From Pandoraea terrae (GTDB lineage: Bacteria > Pseudomonadota > Gammaproteobacteria > Burkholderiales > Burkholderiaceae), in assembly GCF_902459695.1 (NCBI RefSeq), contig NZ_CABPRZ010000001.1, positions 248,001 to 312,000 of the forward strand: a DNA stretch of 64,000 nucleotides, read 5' to 3'. Position numbers and translations under genes: made by a program. This document shows, in pieces, positions 20,702 to 34,624 of this stretch (positions within the stretch are counted from its first letter, which is position 1; every line of letters begins with the position of its first letter). Below the pieces are notes generated by a model, which did no database searches, was not told the origin of the DNA, and was given only the letters and a program-made list of their open reading frames with translations.

Positions 20702-21229
20702 ATGAGCTTTAACAACGTGCCGGCGGGCAAGGACATCCCCAACGATTTCAACGTCATCATCGAAATCCCGGCGCAAAGCGATCCGGTGAAATACGAAGCT
20801 GACAAGGAAACCGGCCTGCTGGTCGTCGACCGTTTCATCGGCACGGGCATGCGCTATCCGGCAAACTACGGTTTCATCCCGCGTACGCTGGCCGGCGACG
20901 GCGACCCCGTGGACGCGCTCGTCGTCACGCCGTTCCCGCTGCTGGCCGGTTCGGTCGTCCGTTGCCGCGCGGTCGGCATGTTGAAGATGACCGACGAGTC
21001 GGGTGTCGACGCGAAGCTGGTGGTGGTGCCGATCGACAAGATCTGCCCGATGACGGCACACATTCAGTCGCTGGACGACGTGCCGGGTTACCTGAAGGAC
21101 CAGATCAAGCATTTCTTCGAGCAATACAAGGCGCTCGAGAAGGGCAAGTGGGTCAAGGTCGAAGGCTGGGGCGGCATCGACGAAGCCCACAAGGAAATCA
21201 CCGACGGCGTCGCCAACTACAAGGGCTAA
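20702..21229 (+). CDS. ppa: Inorganic pyrophosphatase
   Basis: This 175-residue family I soluble pyrophosphatase hydrolyses PPi to two phosphates, pulling biosynthetic reactions forward. The metal-binding signature DGDPVDALV is present, as are [20 protein letters not shown] and [10 protein letters not shown] segments. Length matches bacterial hexameric enzymes. It is a single-gene unit with a consensus -10 upstream and a clear terminator just downstream. Confidence 0.97.
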   Translation: MSFNNVPAGKDIPNDFNVIIEIPAQSDPVKYEADKETGLLVVDRFIGTGMRYPANYGFIPRTLAGDGDPVDALVVTPFPLLAGSVVRCRAVGMLKMTDESGVDAKLVVVPIDKICPMTAHIQSLDDVPGYLKDQIKHFFEQYKALEKGKWVKVEGWGGIDEAHKEITDGVANYKG

Positions 21230-21248
21230 GCCCGGTAGCGGCACATCG

Positions 21249-21286
21249 AAAACCCGGCAGCGGCGCTGAGCCCTGCCGGGTTTTTT
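21249..21286 (+). terminator. Rho-independent terminator of ppa
   Basis: CCCGGCAG (21253-21260) pairs with CTGCCGGG (21273-21280), flanked by an A-run before and six T after. It can work in both directions and also faces the convergent GNAT gene. Confidence 0.9.
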
Positions 21287-21307
21287 CATGGGCGCCTCAC
21301 GTGTGCA

Positions 21308-22486
21308 TCAGGATGCGGCGGTGTCCGGCAGATCCTGGCGAAAGGGCGCGTGGTCGTTGAGTTCGCTCACGTAAGCGTCGATGCCACCGCGTTCGCGTGC
21401 AAGAAAGCGCGCCACTGCGTCGGAGAACGACGGATGAGCCAGCCAGTGGGCCGATTGCGTGACAATCGGCAGGAAGCCTCGCCATAGCTTGTGTTCGCCC
21501 TGCGCGCCGCCCTCGAACAGGGCGATGCCGCGCGCGATGCACAGGTCCTGCGGCTGGTAGTAGGCCGTCTCGAAATGTAGGCACGGCACCCGCTCCAGCG
21601 CCCCCCAGTAGCGGCCGTACAGCGTGCCGCCGTCCGGTCCGGGCTGATGCACCAGCAAGCTGCTCGAGATCGCCTGGCCGTTCCGTTCGCCGATCACGAG
21701 GAACAGGTTTTCGGGCATCGTCTCGGCGAGCTTCAGGAAAAACTTCAGGTTCAGGTACGGTGTGCTGTGATGCTCTCGGTACGTGGTGCGGTAGCACTGC
21801 GCGAAGTGCCGCCAGTCGGCTTCGGTCGCGGTGAAGCCGTCGACGTGCCGGAAGGTCACGCCAGCCTCACGGACGGTACGGCGTTCCGCGCGGATGTTCT
21901 TCCGCTTCTTCTGATTGAGCGTGGCGAGGAAGGCGTCGAAGTCGGCATAGCCGGGGTTCTGCCAATGAAATTGCACGCCGCGCCGGGCGAGCATGCCCTC
22001 GTGGCGCAGCGCCGCGAAGTCGGCGTCGTCTGGGAACAGCACGTGCAGCGAGGACACTTCCTCGGCCGCGGCGAGCGCCATCATTGCCTCGACGAGCGCC
22101 CGGCGCGCGGCATCATCGCGCGCGAGCAGGCGCGCTCCCGCCACCGGCGTGAACGGCACGGCGCACAGGAGCTTGGGGTAGTACGCGAGTCCATGTTGCT
22201 GGTAGGCGTCGGCCCAGGCCCAGTCGAACACGTACTCCCCATAGGAATGCGCCTTCATGTACAGCGGCGCGGCGCCAGCGAGCGTGTCGCCGTCCCAGAG
22301 CAGCAGGTGGCGCGGCGCCCAGCCGGTCTCGGGCGTGACGCAGCCGGTCACTTCGAGTGCCTGCAGGAAGGCATGACGCAGGAACGGCGTCGGATTGGTT
22401 TGGGCGGCGAGAAGGGCGTCCCAGGCGGCGCTGCCGGCCGGGCCGAGGGCGTCGAGCCGTTCGACGACTTGCGTGCGATAGGTCAT
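21308..22486 (-). CDS. GNAT-superfamily (FemAB-like, DUF482) acyltransferase
   Basis: The 392-residue protein resembles the DUF482/PF04339 group of peptidogalycan biosynthesis/recognition and GNAT-type proteins. Clues are HAFLQALEVTGCV near the N-terminus, PLYMKAHSYGEYVFDWAWADAY, the KRKNIRAERR basic segment and YGRYWGA with YYQPQDLCI near the C-terminus. The donor and acceptor are unknown; family annotation is general. The ATG at 22486 is preferred to an in-frame TTG four codons upstream. It converges with ppa across the shared terminator. Confidence 0.82.
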   Translation of the reverse strand: MTYRTQVVERLDALGPAGSAAWDALLAAQTNPTPFLRHAFLQALEVTGCVTPETGWAPRHLLLWDGDTLAGAAPLYMKAHSYGEYVFDWAWADAYQQHGLAYYPKLLCAVPFTPVAGARLLARDDAARRALVEAMMALAAAEEVSSLHVLFPDDADFAALRHEGMLARRGVQFHWQNPGYADFDAFLATLNQKKRKNIRAERRTVREAGVTFRHVDGFTATEADWRHFAQCYRTTYREHHSTPYLNLKFFLKLAETMPENLFLVIGERNGQAISSSLLVHQPGPDGGTLYGRYWGALERVPCLHFETAYYQPQDLCIARGIALFEGGAQGEHKLWRGFLPIVTQSAHWLAHPSFSDAVARFLARERGGIDAYVSELNDHAPFRQDLPDTAAS

Positions 22487-22767
22487 TCGGTCAATCAAGG
22501 ATAAGCGGGGGCGCGCGTGAGGCCGGCGGCAGCAGCAACGCCGCCGTCAACGCCCGATAGTAACGCAGCCATATAAAACCTGCGCTGCGGGGCGCGCCTG
22601 CCAACGGCCTGGCAAGGCGCGCACGCGCGGAAACTGGCGCTCTCGTAATATACTGGCTGTCTGACCGCCCGCCGGGCCGCGCCAGTTCAGCCGTTTCCGC
22701 AAATCCGGGACGCGCGGGCCGGCCGCATCTCCCGGTGCCTGGGCGAATGCACAAGGTAGCCGCCGAC

Positions 22768-24861
22768 ATGACGAACCGATTCCTCAATCTCTACAACCAC
22801 GACTACGCGCGTGTGGCCGTGGGCGTGCCGCAATGCCGGGTCGCCGATCCCGCGTACAACGCGCAACAGACGATCGCCGTGGCGCGCCAGGCTGCCAAGG
22901 CGGGGGCGGCGCTCGTCGCGTTTCCCGAACTGGGCCTGTCGGCCTATACATGCGAAGACCTGTTTCATCAACGGGCACTGCTCGATGCCTGCGAGGCGGC
23001 GCTGGCCGAGGTCGTGGCGGCCTCGGGCAAGTTGGCGCCGGCGCTGATCGTCGGCATGCCGCTGCGCGTTGACCAGCGGCTCTTCAACTGCGCCGTCGTG
23101 GTTGCCGGGGGCCGTATCCACGGGGTCGTGCCCAAGAGCTATCTGCCGAACTACAGCGAGTTTTACGAGGCACGTCAGTTCAACGCTGCCGATTGCACAT
23201 CCGTCAGCGAGATCACGCTGTTGGGCCAGGCCGTGCCGTTCGGGTCGTCGCTTGTCTTCGAGGCTGCCGACCAGCCGTTGCTACGCTTCCACGTCGAAAT
23301 TTGCGAAGATGTCTGGGTGCCGATCCCGCCGTCGTCGTTCGCAGCCCTCGCGGGCGCCACGGTGCTCGTCAACCTGTCCGCGTCAAACGTCCTCGTCGGC
23401 AAGGCCGCGTACCGGCGCCAGTTGGTGGCGCAGCAGTCGGCCCGTTGCCTGGCCGCCTACCTTTACTCGTCCGCCGGACAAGGCGAGTCGTCGACCGATC
23501 TCGCGTGGGACGGACAGGCGCTCATCTACGAGAACGGTGATTTTCTGGCTGAGTCCGAACGATTCCTGGACACCTCCCACATTATTTTTGCGGACGTCGA
23601 TCTCGAGCGCCTCGCGCACGAACGCATGCATCAGACGACCTTCGGCCAGTCCGTGCGCCGTCACGCGGACGAAGTTGCGAAGTTCCGCGTCGTGCGCATG
23701 GAACTGCCGTTGCCGCGCGATGTCGCGTTGCCGCTCGAGCGCGCGATCGAGCGTTTTCCGTATGTGCCCGCCGACCCGGCGCGGCGCGACGAACGCTGCC
23801 ACGAGGTGTACAACATTCAGGTGCAGGCGCTGATGCAGCGGCTGTCGTCGAGTCACATCAAGAAGGTGGTGATCGGCGTGTCGGGCGGCCTGGATTCGAC
23901 GCATGCACTACTGGTCTGCGCGAAGGCGATGGACCGGCTGGGCCTGCCGCGCACGAACATTCTCGCCTATACGATGCCAGGCTTTGCCACGAGCGACCGC
24001 ACCCTGCGCCAGGCGCGGCGATTGATGGAGGCGGTCGGGTGTGCTGCCGAGGAAATCGATATCCGTCCGAGCTGCATGCAGATGTTGAAGGATCTTGGCC
24101 ATCCCTATGCGTCGGGCGAGGAAGTCTTCGACGTGACGTTCGAGAATGTGCAGGCGGGCGAGCGGACCAACCATCTGTTCCGTCTGGCCAACCACAAGCA
24201 GGCGATCGTGATCGGCACGGGCGACTTGAGCGAACTCGCCCTCGGCTGGTGCACCTACGGCGTGGGCGACCATATGTCGCATTACAACGTCAATGCCAGC
24301 GTGCCGAAAACGCTGATCACGCATCTGGTGCGCTGGGTGGCGGAAACCGGCCAGTTGGGCGGCGGCGCGGAACCGCCGGCGAAGGCCAAGGCGGCCGCCG
24401 GATCGAATGTGCTGATCGACATTCTCGAGACGGACATCAGCCCCGAACTGGTCCCGGGCAAAGGCAACGGTGCGCCGGAGCAGAAGACTGAGCACTTCAT
24501 CGGGCCGTACGAGTTGCAGGACTTCAATCTTTACTACACCCTGCGTTTCGGTTTTGCGCCGTCGAAGGTCGCCTTCCTGGCATACACTGCGTGGCATGAC
24601 CGCGACGCGGGGCGGTGGCCCGATGCCGCGCACGCTACGTGCAATCAGTACGACCTGCCGGCCATCAAGAAGAATCTGCGCATTTTCCTCGACCGGTTCT
24701 TCCGCACGAGCCAGTTCAAGCGCTCGTGCGTGCCGAATGCGCCGAAGGTCGGCACGGGCGGCTCGCTTTCGCCGCGCGGCGACTGGCGCGCCCCGAGCGA
24801 CGGCGAAGCGGCCGTGTGGTTGGCCCGGCTCGACACGATCCCCGACGACGTCAATGCCTGA
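22768..24861 (+). CDS. nadE: Glutamine-dependent NAD(+) synthetase
   Basis: This 697-residue two-domain enzyme catalyses the last step of NAD synthesis, deamido-NAD to NAD, using glutamine ammonia. Its N-terminal nitrilase-like glutaminase domain has the Glu in AFPELGLS (Glu54), the Lys in PKSYLPNY and the catalytic Cys in EICEDVW. The C-terminal synthetase has the PP-loop SGGLDST at 372-378 and the [12 protein letters not shown] segment. The ATG at 22768 was chosen; ATGs at 22735 and 22747 would add short leaders without conserved sequence. glnB follows after 94 bases. Confidence 0.94.
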   Translation: MTNRFLNLYNHDYARVAVGVPQCRVADPAYNAQQTIAVARQAAKAGAALVAFPELGLSAYTCEDLFHQRALLDACEAALAEVVAASGKLAPALIVGMPLRVDQRLFNCAVVVAGGRIHGVVPKSYLPNYSEFYEARQFNAADCTSVSEITLLGQAVPFGSSLVFEAADQPLLRFHVEICEDVWVPIPPSSFAALAGATVLVNLSASNVLVGKAAYRRQLVAQQSARCLAAYLYSSAGQGESSTDLAWDGQALIYENGDFLAESERFLDTSHIIFADVDLERLAHERMHQTTFGQSVRRHADEVAKFRVVRMELPLPRDVALPLERAIERFPYVPADPARRDERCHEVYNIQVQALMQRLSSSHIKKVVIGVSGGLDSTHALLVCAKAMDRLGLPRTNILAYTMPGFATSDRTLRQARRLMEAVGCAAEEIDIRPSCMQMLKDLGHPYASGEEVFDVTFENVQAGERTNHLFRLANHKQAIVIGTGDLSELALGWCTYGVGDHMSHYNVNASVPKTLITHLVRWVAETGQLGGGAEPPAKAKAAAGSNVLIDILETDISPELVPGKGNGAPEQKTEHFIGPYELQDFNLYYTLRFGFAPSKVAFLAYTAWHDRDAGRWPDAAHATCNQYDLPAIKKNLRIFLDRFFRTSQFKRSCVPNAPKVGTGGSLSPRGDWRAPSDGEAAVWLARLDTIPDDVNA

Positions 24862-24910
24862 GCGGTTGCCGGCGTGTCACATCGGGACGCCGGCGGTGCC
24901 GTTACAATAG

Positions 24911-25294
<384 letters not shown>

Positions 25295-25365
25295 CACCGC
25301 ACAGCACACCCCACACAGGCGGGCGGGCGGCGATCACCGACAGCGCGGCGATCGACAGCGTATAG

Positions 25366-26049
25366 TCAGTCGTGCGAACGGTTCGGGCGCGGTTGCGCCG
25401 GTTGCAGCAATACGACCAGCGCACCGCTCCCGCCGTCCTGTCCGCGTGCCTGGCAATAGGCCAACACTTCATTCTTCTGGGCCAGCCAGCCGCGCACTTT
25501 GTCCTTCAGCACCGGCTCCCGGTTGACGGAACCGAGTCCCTTGCCGTGAATCACGCGAACACAACGCAGGCCGCGTTTGACGGCGTCGTTCAGAAAGGCG
25601 GCGAGTGCTTCGCGGGCTTCTTCGCGGCGCATGCCGTGCAGGTCGAGCTGTTTCTGGATGACCCAGTCGCCGCGGCGCAGTTTGTTCAGCGCGTCCATGC
25701 TGATGCCGGGCCGCCGGTAGGAAAGCCGGTCGTCGGCTTCCAGCAGCGCTTCGGGATCGAATTCGTCCGACAGCGATTCATGCAGGACGGCGGCTTCATC
25801 TTCCTGCGTCTGGCGGGCGACCGGCTCGGGCGTGCGGCGCGGCAGCTCGGCGCGGTTCTGTGCGCCCTTGGATGATAGCGGGGCGATCTCGCCAATACTG
25901 TTGCGGAAAATGTTGGCGTCGGCGGCGGCCGCCTTGGCGCGGCGCGCGGCTTCGAGACGCTCGGCTTCACGACGGGCCGAATCCTGCGCCAGTGTTTCGC
26001 GCAGGCTGGCGAGATCGCCGAGGGTCAGCTTGGGGGGCTTCTTGCTCAT
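25366..26049 (-). CDS. Smr/MutS2-domain endonuclease-like protein
   Basis: The 227-residue protein has a charged helical N-terminus (1-50), a linker, and a C-terminal Smr domain with LDLHGM at 135-140 and the HGKGLGS loop at 168-174. Stand-alone Smr proteins of this SmrA/B type have nuclease activity or act on ribosomes or RNA; for this homologue the exact role is inferred. It converges with glnB, and the trxB gene lies upstream on the same strand 32 bases away. Confidence 0.88.
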   Translation of the reverse strand: MSKKPPKLTLGDLASLRETLAQDSARREAERLEAARRAKAAAADANIFRNSIGEIAPLSSKGAQNRAELPRRTPEPVARQTQEDEAAVLHESLSDEFDPEALLEADDRLSYRRPGISMDALNKLRRGDWVIQKQLDLHGMRREEAREALAAFLNDAVKRGLRCVRVIHGKGLGSVNREPVLKDKVRGWLAQKNEVLAYCQARGQDGGSGALVVLLQPAQPRPNRSHD

Positions 26050-26081
26050 CTTGCAACGGGAACGCGGCGCTGGCCGTTGGC

Positions 26082-27151
<1,070 letters not shown>

Positions 27152-27491
27152 AGGGGCCGAGCCGGTTTCGTTCATCGGACCTCGCAATCGCGGCGATAGC
27201 GCATGCCTGGCATGCGGGTGTGTCCGATGGCGGCGCCGGCGGCGTCCTTAAAGTGCATTTTGGGGAGGATCTCGCCGTTTCAAGGCCCATTCGGACATGT
27301 TTGGGCCGGATAATGGGCCAATCGCGGCCAATCGCGCGGGGCGAACCCGGCGCCGTTTGCAGAAGATCACCGCCGGATCGCCGGCTTGTCACGCCTTGTC
27401 ACCTTTTTGTGGCGGAGCCGTGCGAATACGTGTTTACAATGGAGCCTGCCGAGTGGCAGGCCGCCCGTCTGCCGCCCAACCCCTTGGCTTG

Positions 27492-29810
27492 ATGACGACC
27501 AAATCTTCCTACTCTGCTGGTGCCGGATCGTCGTTGCCCAACCGGGTGACGCATCTTTTTCATGAAATCCGCTGGATGGCGCAGGTTGCGCTGACGGTTT
27601 TCCTCCTGATGGCGCTGTTCTCATACAGCCGCCAGGATCCAAGCTGGACACATGCCGCGCACATCGACCGCATCGCCAATTGGGCGGGGCGCGTGGGCGC
27701 ATGGGTGTCCGATCTGCTGCTGCTGACGTTGGGCTTGTCTGCGTACTGGCTGGTGGTATTCCTCGCCCGCCGCCTGGTGTCGGGTTACCGGCGCATTACG
27801 GCGCGCAGCGCCACGCCGCCGCTGCGCGAGCGTCTGTCGAATGGCGGCTGGGTCGAGATCATCGCGTTCCTCATGGTGCTGTTCGCGAGCACCGGGATCG
27901 AGGCGTTGCGCCTGTACAAGCTCAAGGCGCAACTGCCGCGCGCGCCGGGCGGCGTACTGGGCGAATCGATCGGCAACGCGGCCCAGCATGCGCTCGGCTT
28001 CACGGGCGGGACGCTGGCGCTGTTGTTGCTGCTGGCGTTCGGCCTGTCGCTGTTTTTCCATTTTTCATGGCTGTCCGTGTCGGAGAAGCTCGGCTCGCTG
28101 ATCCTCGATACCGCAACGAACATCAAACGCAAGCGCGAGGCGCGGCGCGATCGCCGCCTGGGCGAAGAGGCCGCGATGGCCCGCGAGGGCGCGGTCGTGC
28201 AGAACCGCGTGCGTGCCGAAGTGCACGAACCGGTGCAGATCGTGCCGCCGGTGATGGCGGTGCCGAAGTCGGAGCGCGTCGAGAAAGAGAAGCAGGTGCC
28301 GCTCTTCACCGAACTGCCCGATTCGATCCTGCCGCCGCTGGCGCTGCTCGATGCCCCGGCCGCCGCGCAGGAAACCGTGTCGGCCGAAACACTGGAGTTC
28401 ACGTCGCGCCTGATCGAGAAGAAACTCAAGGACTTCGGCGTCGAAGCCAATGTGGTGGCGGCCTATCCGGGCCCGGTGATCACGCGCTACGAAATCGAGC
28501 CGGCCACTGGCGTGAAGGGTAGCCAGATCGTGAACCTGGCGAAGGATCTGGCGCGTTCGCTGTCGCTCGTGTCGATTCGCGTCGTCGAGACGATTCCCGG
28601 CAAGAACTTCATGGGCCTCGAATTGCCGAATCCGCGCCGTCAGACGGTGCGTCTCACGGAAATCCTCGGCTCGGAGATCTACAACGACTCGGCGTCGCTG
28701 CTGACGCTGGCGCTCGGCAAGGACATCGGCGGCAAGCCGGTGGTGGCGGATCTCGCGAAGATGCCGCACTTGCTGGTTGCGGGCACCACCGGCTCGGGCA
28801 AGTCGGTCGGCATCAACGCCATGATCCTGTCGCTGTTGTACAAGGCGACTGCCGATCAAGTCCGGCTGATCCTGATCGATCCCAAGATGCTCGAAATGAG
28901 CATGTACGAGGGCATTGCGCATCTGTTGTGCCCGGTCGTCACCGACATGCGGCAGGCGGGCAACGCGCTGAACTGGGTCGTGGCCGAGATGGAACGCCGC
29001 TACAAGCTCATGAGCAAGCTGGGCGTGCGTAATCTGGCCGGGTACAACAACAAGATCGACGACGCCGCCAAGCGCGAGGAGCATATTCCGAATCCGTTCT
29101 CGCTGACGCCGGATGCACCGGAACCGCTGACACGTTTGCCGTACATCGTGGTCGTGATCGACGAACTGGCCGACCTGATGATGGTCGTCGGCAAAAAGGT
29201 CGAAGAGCTGATCGCGCGTATTGCCCAGAAAGCGCGTGCGGCGGGGATTCATCTGATTTTGGCGACGCAGCGTCCATCGGTCGACGTCATCACCGGCCTC
29301 ATCAAGGCTAACGTCCCGACGCGCGTGGCGTTCCAGGTGTCGTCGAAGATCGACTCGCGCACGATTCTCGATCAACAGGGCGCGGAAACGCTGCTCGGCA
29401 TGGGCGACATGCTGTACATGCCGCCGGGCACCGGCCTGCCGCTGCGCGTGCATGGCGCGTTCGTGGCCGACGATGAGGTGCATCGCGTGGTCGAACGCCT
29501 GAAAGAGCAGGGTGAAGCGAACTATATCGAGGGCATTCTCGAGGGCGGCGCGGCGGACGGCGAAGAGGGCGGGAGCCTCGACGGCGGAACCGGCGAGGGC
29601 GGCGGCGAGTCCGATCCTTTGTACGATCAGGCTGTGGCGGTGGTGCTCAAGCAGCGCAGGGCCTCGATTTCGCTGGTGCAGCGGCATTTGCGCATCGGCT
29701 ACAACCGCGCCGCGCGGCTGTTGGAGCAGATGGAGCAGTCGGGCGTGGTATCCGCCATGGCGAGCAACGGCAACCGGGAGATCCTGGTGCCGAATCGCGA
29801 GGGAGAATGA
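27492..29810 (+). CDS. ftsK: DNA translocase FtsK
   Basis: This 772-residue septal DNA pump coordinates chromosome dimer resolution with division. The N-terminus carries four transmembrane helices (about residues 25-200), followed by a comparatively short linker. The motor domain has Walker A GTTGSGKS at 431-438, Walker [12 protein letters not shown], and [12 protein letters not shown]. The C-terminal gamma winged-helix domain (about 700-772, [19 protein letters not shown]) recognises polar KOPS sequences. The shorter linker than in E. coli FtsK is common outside enterics. lolA starts immediately downstream. Confidence 0.95.
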   Translation: MTTKSSYSAGAGSSLPNRVTHLFHEIRWMAQVALTVFLLMALFSYSRQDPSWTHAAHIDRIANWAGRVGAWVSDLLLLTLGLSAYWLVVFLARRLVSGYRRITARSATPPLRERLSNGGWVEIIAFLMVLFASTGIEALRLYKLKAQLPRAPGGVLGESIGNAAQHALGFTGGTLALLLLLAFGLSLFFHFSWLSVSEKLGSLILDTATNIKRKREARRDRRLGEEAAMAREGAVVQNRVRAEVHEPVQIVPPVMAVPKSERVEKEKQVPLFTELPDSILPPLALLDAPAAAQETVSAETLEFTSRLIEKKLKDFGVEANVVAAYPGPVITRYEIEPATGVKGSQIVNLAKDLARSLSLVSIRVVETIPGKNFMGLELPNPRRQTVRLTEILGSEIYNDSASLLTLALGKDIGGKPVVADLAKMPHLLVAGTTGSGKSVGINAMILSLLYKATADQVRLILIDPKMLEMSMYEGIAHLLCPVVTDMRQAGNALNWVVAEMERRYKLMSKLGVRNLAGYNNKIDDAAKREEHIPNPFSLTPDAPEPLTRLPYIVVVIDELADLMMVVGKKVEELIARIAQKARAAGIHLILATQRPSVDVITGLIKANVPTRVAFQVSSKIDSRTILDQQGAETLLGMGDMLYMPPGTGLPLRVHGAFVADDEVHRVVERLKEQGEANYIEGILEGGAADGEEGGSLDGGTGEGGGESDPLYDQAVAVVLKQRRASISLVQRHLRIGYNRAARLLEQMEQSGVVSAMASNGNREILVPNREGE

Positions 29811-29815
29811 CAGGT

Positions 29816-30493
29816 ATGCAGGGATTCAAGTTTTTTGCGCCGGGCATGGCGCGTGGCGTGATGCGGGGTGTCGCCCACGTGGTCGCAGGTGTGGCCGTGG
29901 CGGCGCTTGTGGCGCCGGCATTCGCGGGCGGTAGCGATCAGTTGAAAGCGTTTGCGTCGCAAGTGAAGACGGCGCGCGGCAATTTCGAGCAGCGCCAGGT
30001 GAAGCCGGGCCAGAATGGCGCGGTCAAGGTGGCGAGTACGTCGTCGGGCACGTTCGAGTTTTCGCGTCCGGGCCGTTTCGTGTGGCGCTACGTGAAGCCT
30101 TACGACCAGTTGTTGCAGGCCGACGGTGAGAAGCTATATATCTACGACAAGGATCTGAATCAGGTCACGATCCGCAAGCTGGGCGATTCGCTCGGCGCGA
30201 GCCCGGCCGCGATCCTGTTCGGGAGCAATGACATCGAGAAGAACTTCAACCTCAAGGATTCCGGCACGAAGAACGGCATCGAGTGGTTGGAGTTGACGCC
30301 GAAAGCGAAGGACACCCAGTTCCAGCGCGTGGGTATCGGCTTCAAGGACGGCAATCTGGCGGCGATGGAACTGTACGACGCGTTCGGCAACGTCACCTTG
30401 CTCACCTTCAGCAACATCCAGAAGAATCCCCCGCTGCCTGCCGATCATTTCAAGTTCGTGACGCCGAAGGGCGCCGACGTGATTCAGGGCTGA
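29816..30493 (+). CDS. lolA: Outer-membrane lipoprotein carrier protein LolA
   Basis: The 225-residue periplasmic chaperone carries lipoproteins from LolCDE to LolB. A signal peptide occupies about residues 1-38, ending in APAFA. The mature part contains the LolA pattern: [29 protein letters not shown] and [15 protein letters not shown]. An alternative ATG at 29807 overlaps the ftsK stop (ATGA); I chose 29816 because the GGGAG ribosome site is better spaced from it. The order ftsK-lolA-rarA-serS is typical of proteobacteria. Confidence 0.93.
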   Translation: MQGFKFFAPGMARGVMRGVAHVVAGVAVAALVAPAFAGGSDQLKAFASQVKTARGNFEQRQVKPGQNGAVKVASTSSGTFEFSRPGRFVWRYVKPYDQLLQADGEKLYIYDKDLNQVTIRKLGDSLGASPAAILFGSNDIEKNFNLKDSGTKNGIEWLELTPKAKDTQFQRVGIGFKDGNLAAMELYDAFGNVTLLTFSNIQKNPPLPADHFKFVTPKGADVIQG

Positions 30494-30607
30494 AAGCCGG
30501 GGCGCCGCCACGGTCGAAGCCCGACTTGGGACGGGCTGGCATAATGATGTCATGTCCGAATTTTTCACGCGGCTGGGCGCCTGTCCCGCCGCGTTTTGCT
30601 TCCTACC

Positions 30608-32050
30608 ATGCTTGATGCCTCGCTAACCGCCGCGGTACCGCTTGCCGAACGTTTGCGGCCGCACACCATCGACGACGTCATCGGCCAGCGCCACCTGCTG
30701 GGCCGGGGCAAGCCGCTGCGTGTTGCGTTCGAGGCCGGGCGGCCGCATTCGATGATCCTTTGGGGCCCGCCTGGCGTGGGCAAGACCACCTTGGCGCGCC
30801 TCATGGCCGACGCCTTCAAGGCCTATTTCATTGCGTTATCGGCGGTGCTCTCGGGCGTGAAGGACATCCGCGATGCGGTGGAGGCGGCGCAGATCCAGCG
30901 GGCGCAGGGCAAGCAGACGCTCGTGTTTGTCGACGAGGTTCACCGGTTCAACAAGGCGCAGCAGGACGCTTTCCTGCCGCATGTCGAATCGGGGCTGTTC
31001 ATCTTTGTCGGCGCAACGACCGAGAATCCGTCATTCGAAGTGAATGGCGCACTGTTATCGCGCGCGGCGGTATACGTCCTCAAAAGCCTGTCTGACGATG
31101 ACCTGGGCGAGATGCTCGCGCGTGCAGGCACGGCGTTGGGCGGCCTCACGTTCACTGACGAAGCGAAGCAAGGCTTGATCGGGTCGGCCGACGGCGATGG
31201 CCGGAAGCTGCTGAACAATATCGAGATCGTGGCGCAGGCGGCACGCGCGCAGGACTCGGACACAATCGACGAGGCCCTGCTGGCCAGCGCGCTCGCGGAA
31301 AATCTTCGCCGCTTCGACAAGGGCGGCGATGCGTTCTACGATCAGATCAGCGCGCTGCACAAATCGGTGCGCGGCAGTTCGCCGGACGGCGCGCTGTACT
31401 GGTTCTGCCGCATGCTCGACGGCGGGGCGGACCCGCGTTATCTCGCGCGGCGCATTGTGCGCATGGCGTGGGAGGACATCGGCCTGGCCGACCCGCGCGC
31501 GGCGCGTATCGCGCTCGACGCGGCGCAAACCTATGAACGCCTCGGCACGCCCGAGGGCGAACTGGCCTTGGCGCAGGCGGTGCTGTATCTGGCGGCGGCG
31601 CCCAAGTCGAACGCCGGGTATAACGCATACAACCAGGCGCGCGCATTCATCGCCAAGGACAAGTCGCGTGCCGTGCCGGTGCATCTGCGCAACGCGCCGA
31701 CCAAGCTGATGAAGGAATTGGGCTACGGCCACGAGTACCGGTATGCCCACGACGAGCCTGACGCTTACGCCGCCGGCGAAACCTATTTCCCGGACGACCT
31801 GCGCGCGCAGCAATGGTATCGGCCGGTGCCGCGCGGACTCGAAGGCAAGATCGGCGAGAAGCTCAACTGGCTGAAGTCGCTCGACGCAGAGTGGCGCAAA
31901 TCGCAGGCGAAGCAAAAGCGCGGCGGCAAGGAGGCCGGTGCGCCAGACGGTGGCGCCGAGGCGTCTGGCCCGACCGCGCCGCCCGCCGATCGCGCCGCGT
32001 CTCCGATCGGATCGTCTCCGAGCGAGACCTCGGACGATCCTGAAAACTGA
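30608..32050 (+). CDS. rarA: Replication-associated recombination protein A (RarA/MgsA)
   Basis: This 480-residue AAA+ ATPase of the clamp-loader clade acts at stalled replication forks. Walker A GPPGVGKT is at 53-60; Walker [12 protein letters not shown] and sensor 1 GATTENPSF follow, and the C-terminal MgsA domain contains [16 protein letters not shown] and the [10 protein letters not shown] segment. A Ser/Pro/Ala-rich tail of about 40 residues after the conserved end is unusual but probably disordered. ATG at 30608 is preferred to an in-frame TTG four codons upstream. Confidence 0.95.
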   Translation: MLDASLTAAVPLAERLRPHTIDDVIGQRHLLGRGKPLRVAFEAGRPHSMILWGPPGVGKTTLARLMADAFKAYFIALSAVLSGVKDIRDAVEAAQIQRAQGKQTLVFVDEVHRFNKAQQDAFLPHVESGLFIFVGATTENPSFEVNGALLSRAAVYVLKSLSDDDLGEMLARAGTALGGLTFTDEAKQGLIGSADGDGRKLLNNIEIVAQAARAQDSDTIDEALLASALAENLRRFDKGGDAFYDQISALHKSVRGSSPDGALYWFCRMLDGGADPRYLARRIVRMAWEDIGLADPRAARIALDAAQTYERLGTPEGELALAQAVLYLAAAPKSNAGYNAYNQARAFIAKDKSRAVPVHLRNAPTKLMKELGYGHEYRYAHDEPDAYAAGETYFPDDLRAQQWYRPVPRGLEGKIGEKLNWLKSLDAEWRKSQAKQKRGGKEAGAPDGGAEASGPTAPPADRAASPIGSSPSETSDDPEN

Positions 32051-32127
32051 TCACTTTGGCGATTTGCGGCCGCGCCTGCGGTAAAATCGCCGTCTTGAAG
32101 CGGTTTTTCGTGCCGAATGCGCGATGA

Positions 32128-33474
<1,347 letters not shown>

Positions 33475-33492
33475 ATTTTTTCGCCGTGGGTC

Positions 33493-33534
33493 TTGGCAGC
33501 GAGAAAAAATCCGCTATAATCTCTTTCTCGCTGC
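33493..33534 (+). promoter_or_regulatory. Promoter of tRNA-Ser, embedded in an inverted repeat
   Basis: TTGGCA (33493-33498) and TATAAT (33515-33520) are separated by 16 bases, a near-consensus sigma-70 promoter. An 11-base inverted repeat, GCAGCGAGAAA (33496-33506) and TTTCTCGCTGC (33524-33534), flanks the -10 box. Confidence 0.8.
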
Positions 33535-33573
33535 TTGAGGCCACTCAGGCAGCAGCCAAAGCAGAACACGCTT

Positions 33574-33664
<91 letters not shown>

Positions 33665-33675
33665 AGCACACAATT

Positions 33676-33709
33676 AAGCCCTTGAATTTAAAGGGCTTTT
33701 TTGTTTTTG
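33676..33709 (+). terminator. Rho-independent terminator of tRNA-Ser
   Basis: AAGCCCTT and AAGGGCTT pair across a seven-base loop, followed by a T-rich tract, twelve bases after the CCA end. Confidence 0.88.
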
Positions 33710-33915
33710 TTGTTGCCTCCCCATGTTTCTACCCATGTTCCCGCTGCGTGCTTTGTTGTCTATTAGACGATTCTAGACACGCGAGTACGTTCGATTGTCA
33801 CGTTTCCAAGCTTCTCGGGCAGATATAATTGGGGCAATGTTTGGATATGGTGACTTGCTGCCTGTGCACGGTGCATGACAATTGCAAATTGCTCGAAGAG
33901 CAGGGAGGAATGTCC

Positions 33916-34377
33916 ATGTTTCGTAAACTCGTGATTGGCGCGCTAGGCGCCATGGCTACCTTGTTCTCGACTACGGCATTCGCGCAAGGTACTGCGGCGG
34001 ACGCTAAGGCCATGCTTGAAAAGACGGTTGCGGCCATCAAAGCCGATAGGGCCAAGGCGCTCGACCAGATCAACAAGGGCGAAAACGGCTTCCTTGTTGG
34101 CGACCTCTATCCGTTCTGCTTCAATGTCAACGACGGACTCCTCGTAGCGGTCGGCAATCCCAACGTTAAGGGGTTGCTCGGCAAGGATGCGAGGACATTT
34201 AAGGACCCTACGGGCGACGTGTATGGCCCAAGGCTCTATGACGCGGCAAGAGAGGGCCAGGTCAATGAGGTCAGCTACATGTCTCCCAAGGCCGGCGCTG
34301 ACAAGACGTGGGTGCCGAAGGCGAGCTTCGTTACCGCGGTCGCCGGCCTGGGATGCGGCGTCGGTTACTACAAGTAG
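33916..34377 (+). CDS. Secreted Cache-domain-like protein
   Basis: The 153-residue protein has a signal peptide (about 1-23, ending TAFA-Q) and a single compact domain. The pattern AMLEKTVAAIKADRAKALDQINKGENGFLVGDLYPFCFNV and PNVKGLLGKDARTFKDPTGDVYG is that of small single-Cache (sCache_2-like) periplasmic proteins. Stand-alone Cache proteins probably bind small ligands, but the ligand and partner are unknown; no chemoreceptor or kinase is adjacent. Start 33916 has AGGGAGGA about eight bases upstream. A TATAAT at 33,824-33,829 may be its -10 box. Confidence 0.75.
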   Translation: MFRKLVIGALGAMATLFSTTAFAQGTAADAKAMLEKTVAAIKADRAKALDQINKGENGFLVGDLYPFCFNVNDGLLVAVGNPNVKGLLGKDARTFKDPTGDVYGPRLYDAAREGQVNEVSYMSPKAGADKTWVPKASFVTAVAGLGCGVGYYK

Positions 34378-34454
34378 TCCGACCAAACCAACCGTCATAT
34401 GGGCGCCGAACTGCCGAATTCCGACGCCAACACAATGCTATTTTCTCGCGTGAA

Positions 34455-34519
34455 CCGGTCAGTTGTGATGCCCTTCACTCCGCATGTGCGGTTTGCCATC
34501 GAGGCTGGTCAGTTTTGAT
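34455..34519. repeat. Pair of imperfect direct repeats, possible IS end remnant
   Basis: CCGGTCAGTTGTGAT (34455-34469) recurs as CTGGTCAGTTTTGAT (34505-34519), exactly 50 bases later. Repeats of the GGTCAGTTTT type are seen at ends of IS21-like elements; no transposase gene is present, so this could only be a scar. The gap between the Cache-like gene and the serine hydrolase (34,378-34,878) holds no gene. Confidence 0.35.
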
Positions 34520-34624
34520 ATCCGCCTCGGGTCATTCGCGTCGATATTGTCACGTCTGCTACCTTGTCGGCTATCCGCAAGAACCGGTGCACGTGGCAAG
34601 CCTGCGCGGATGACCGGATCCCAC

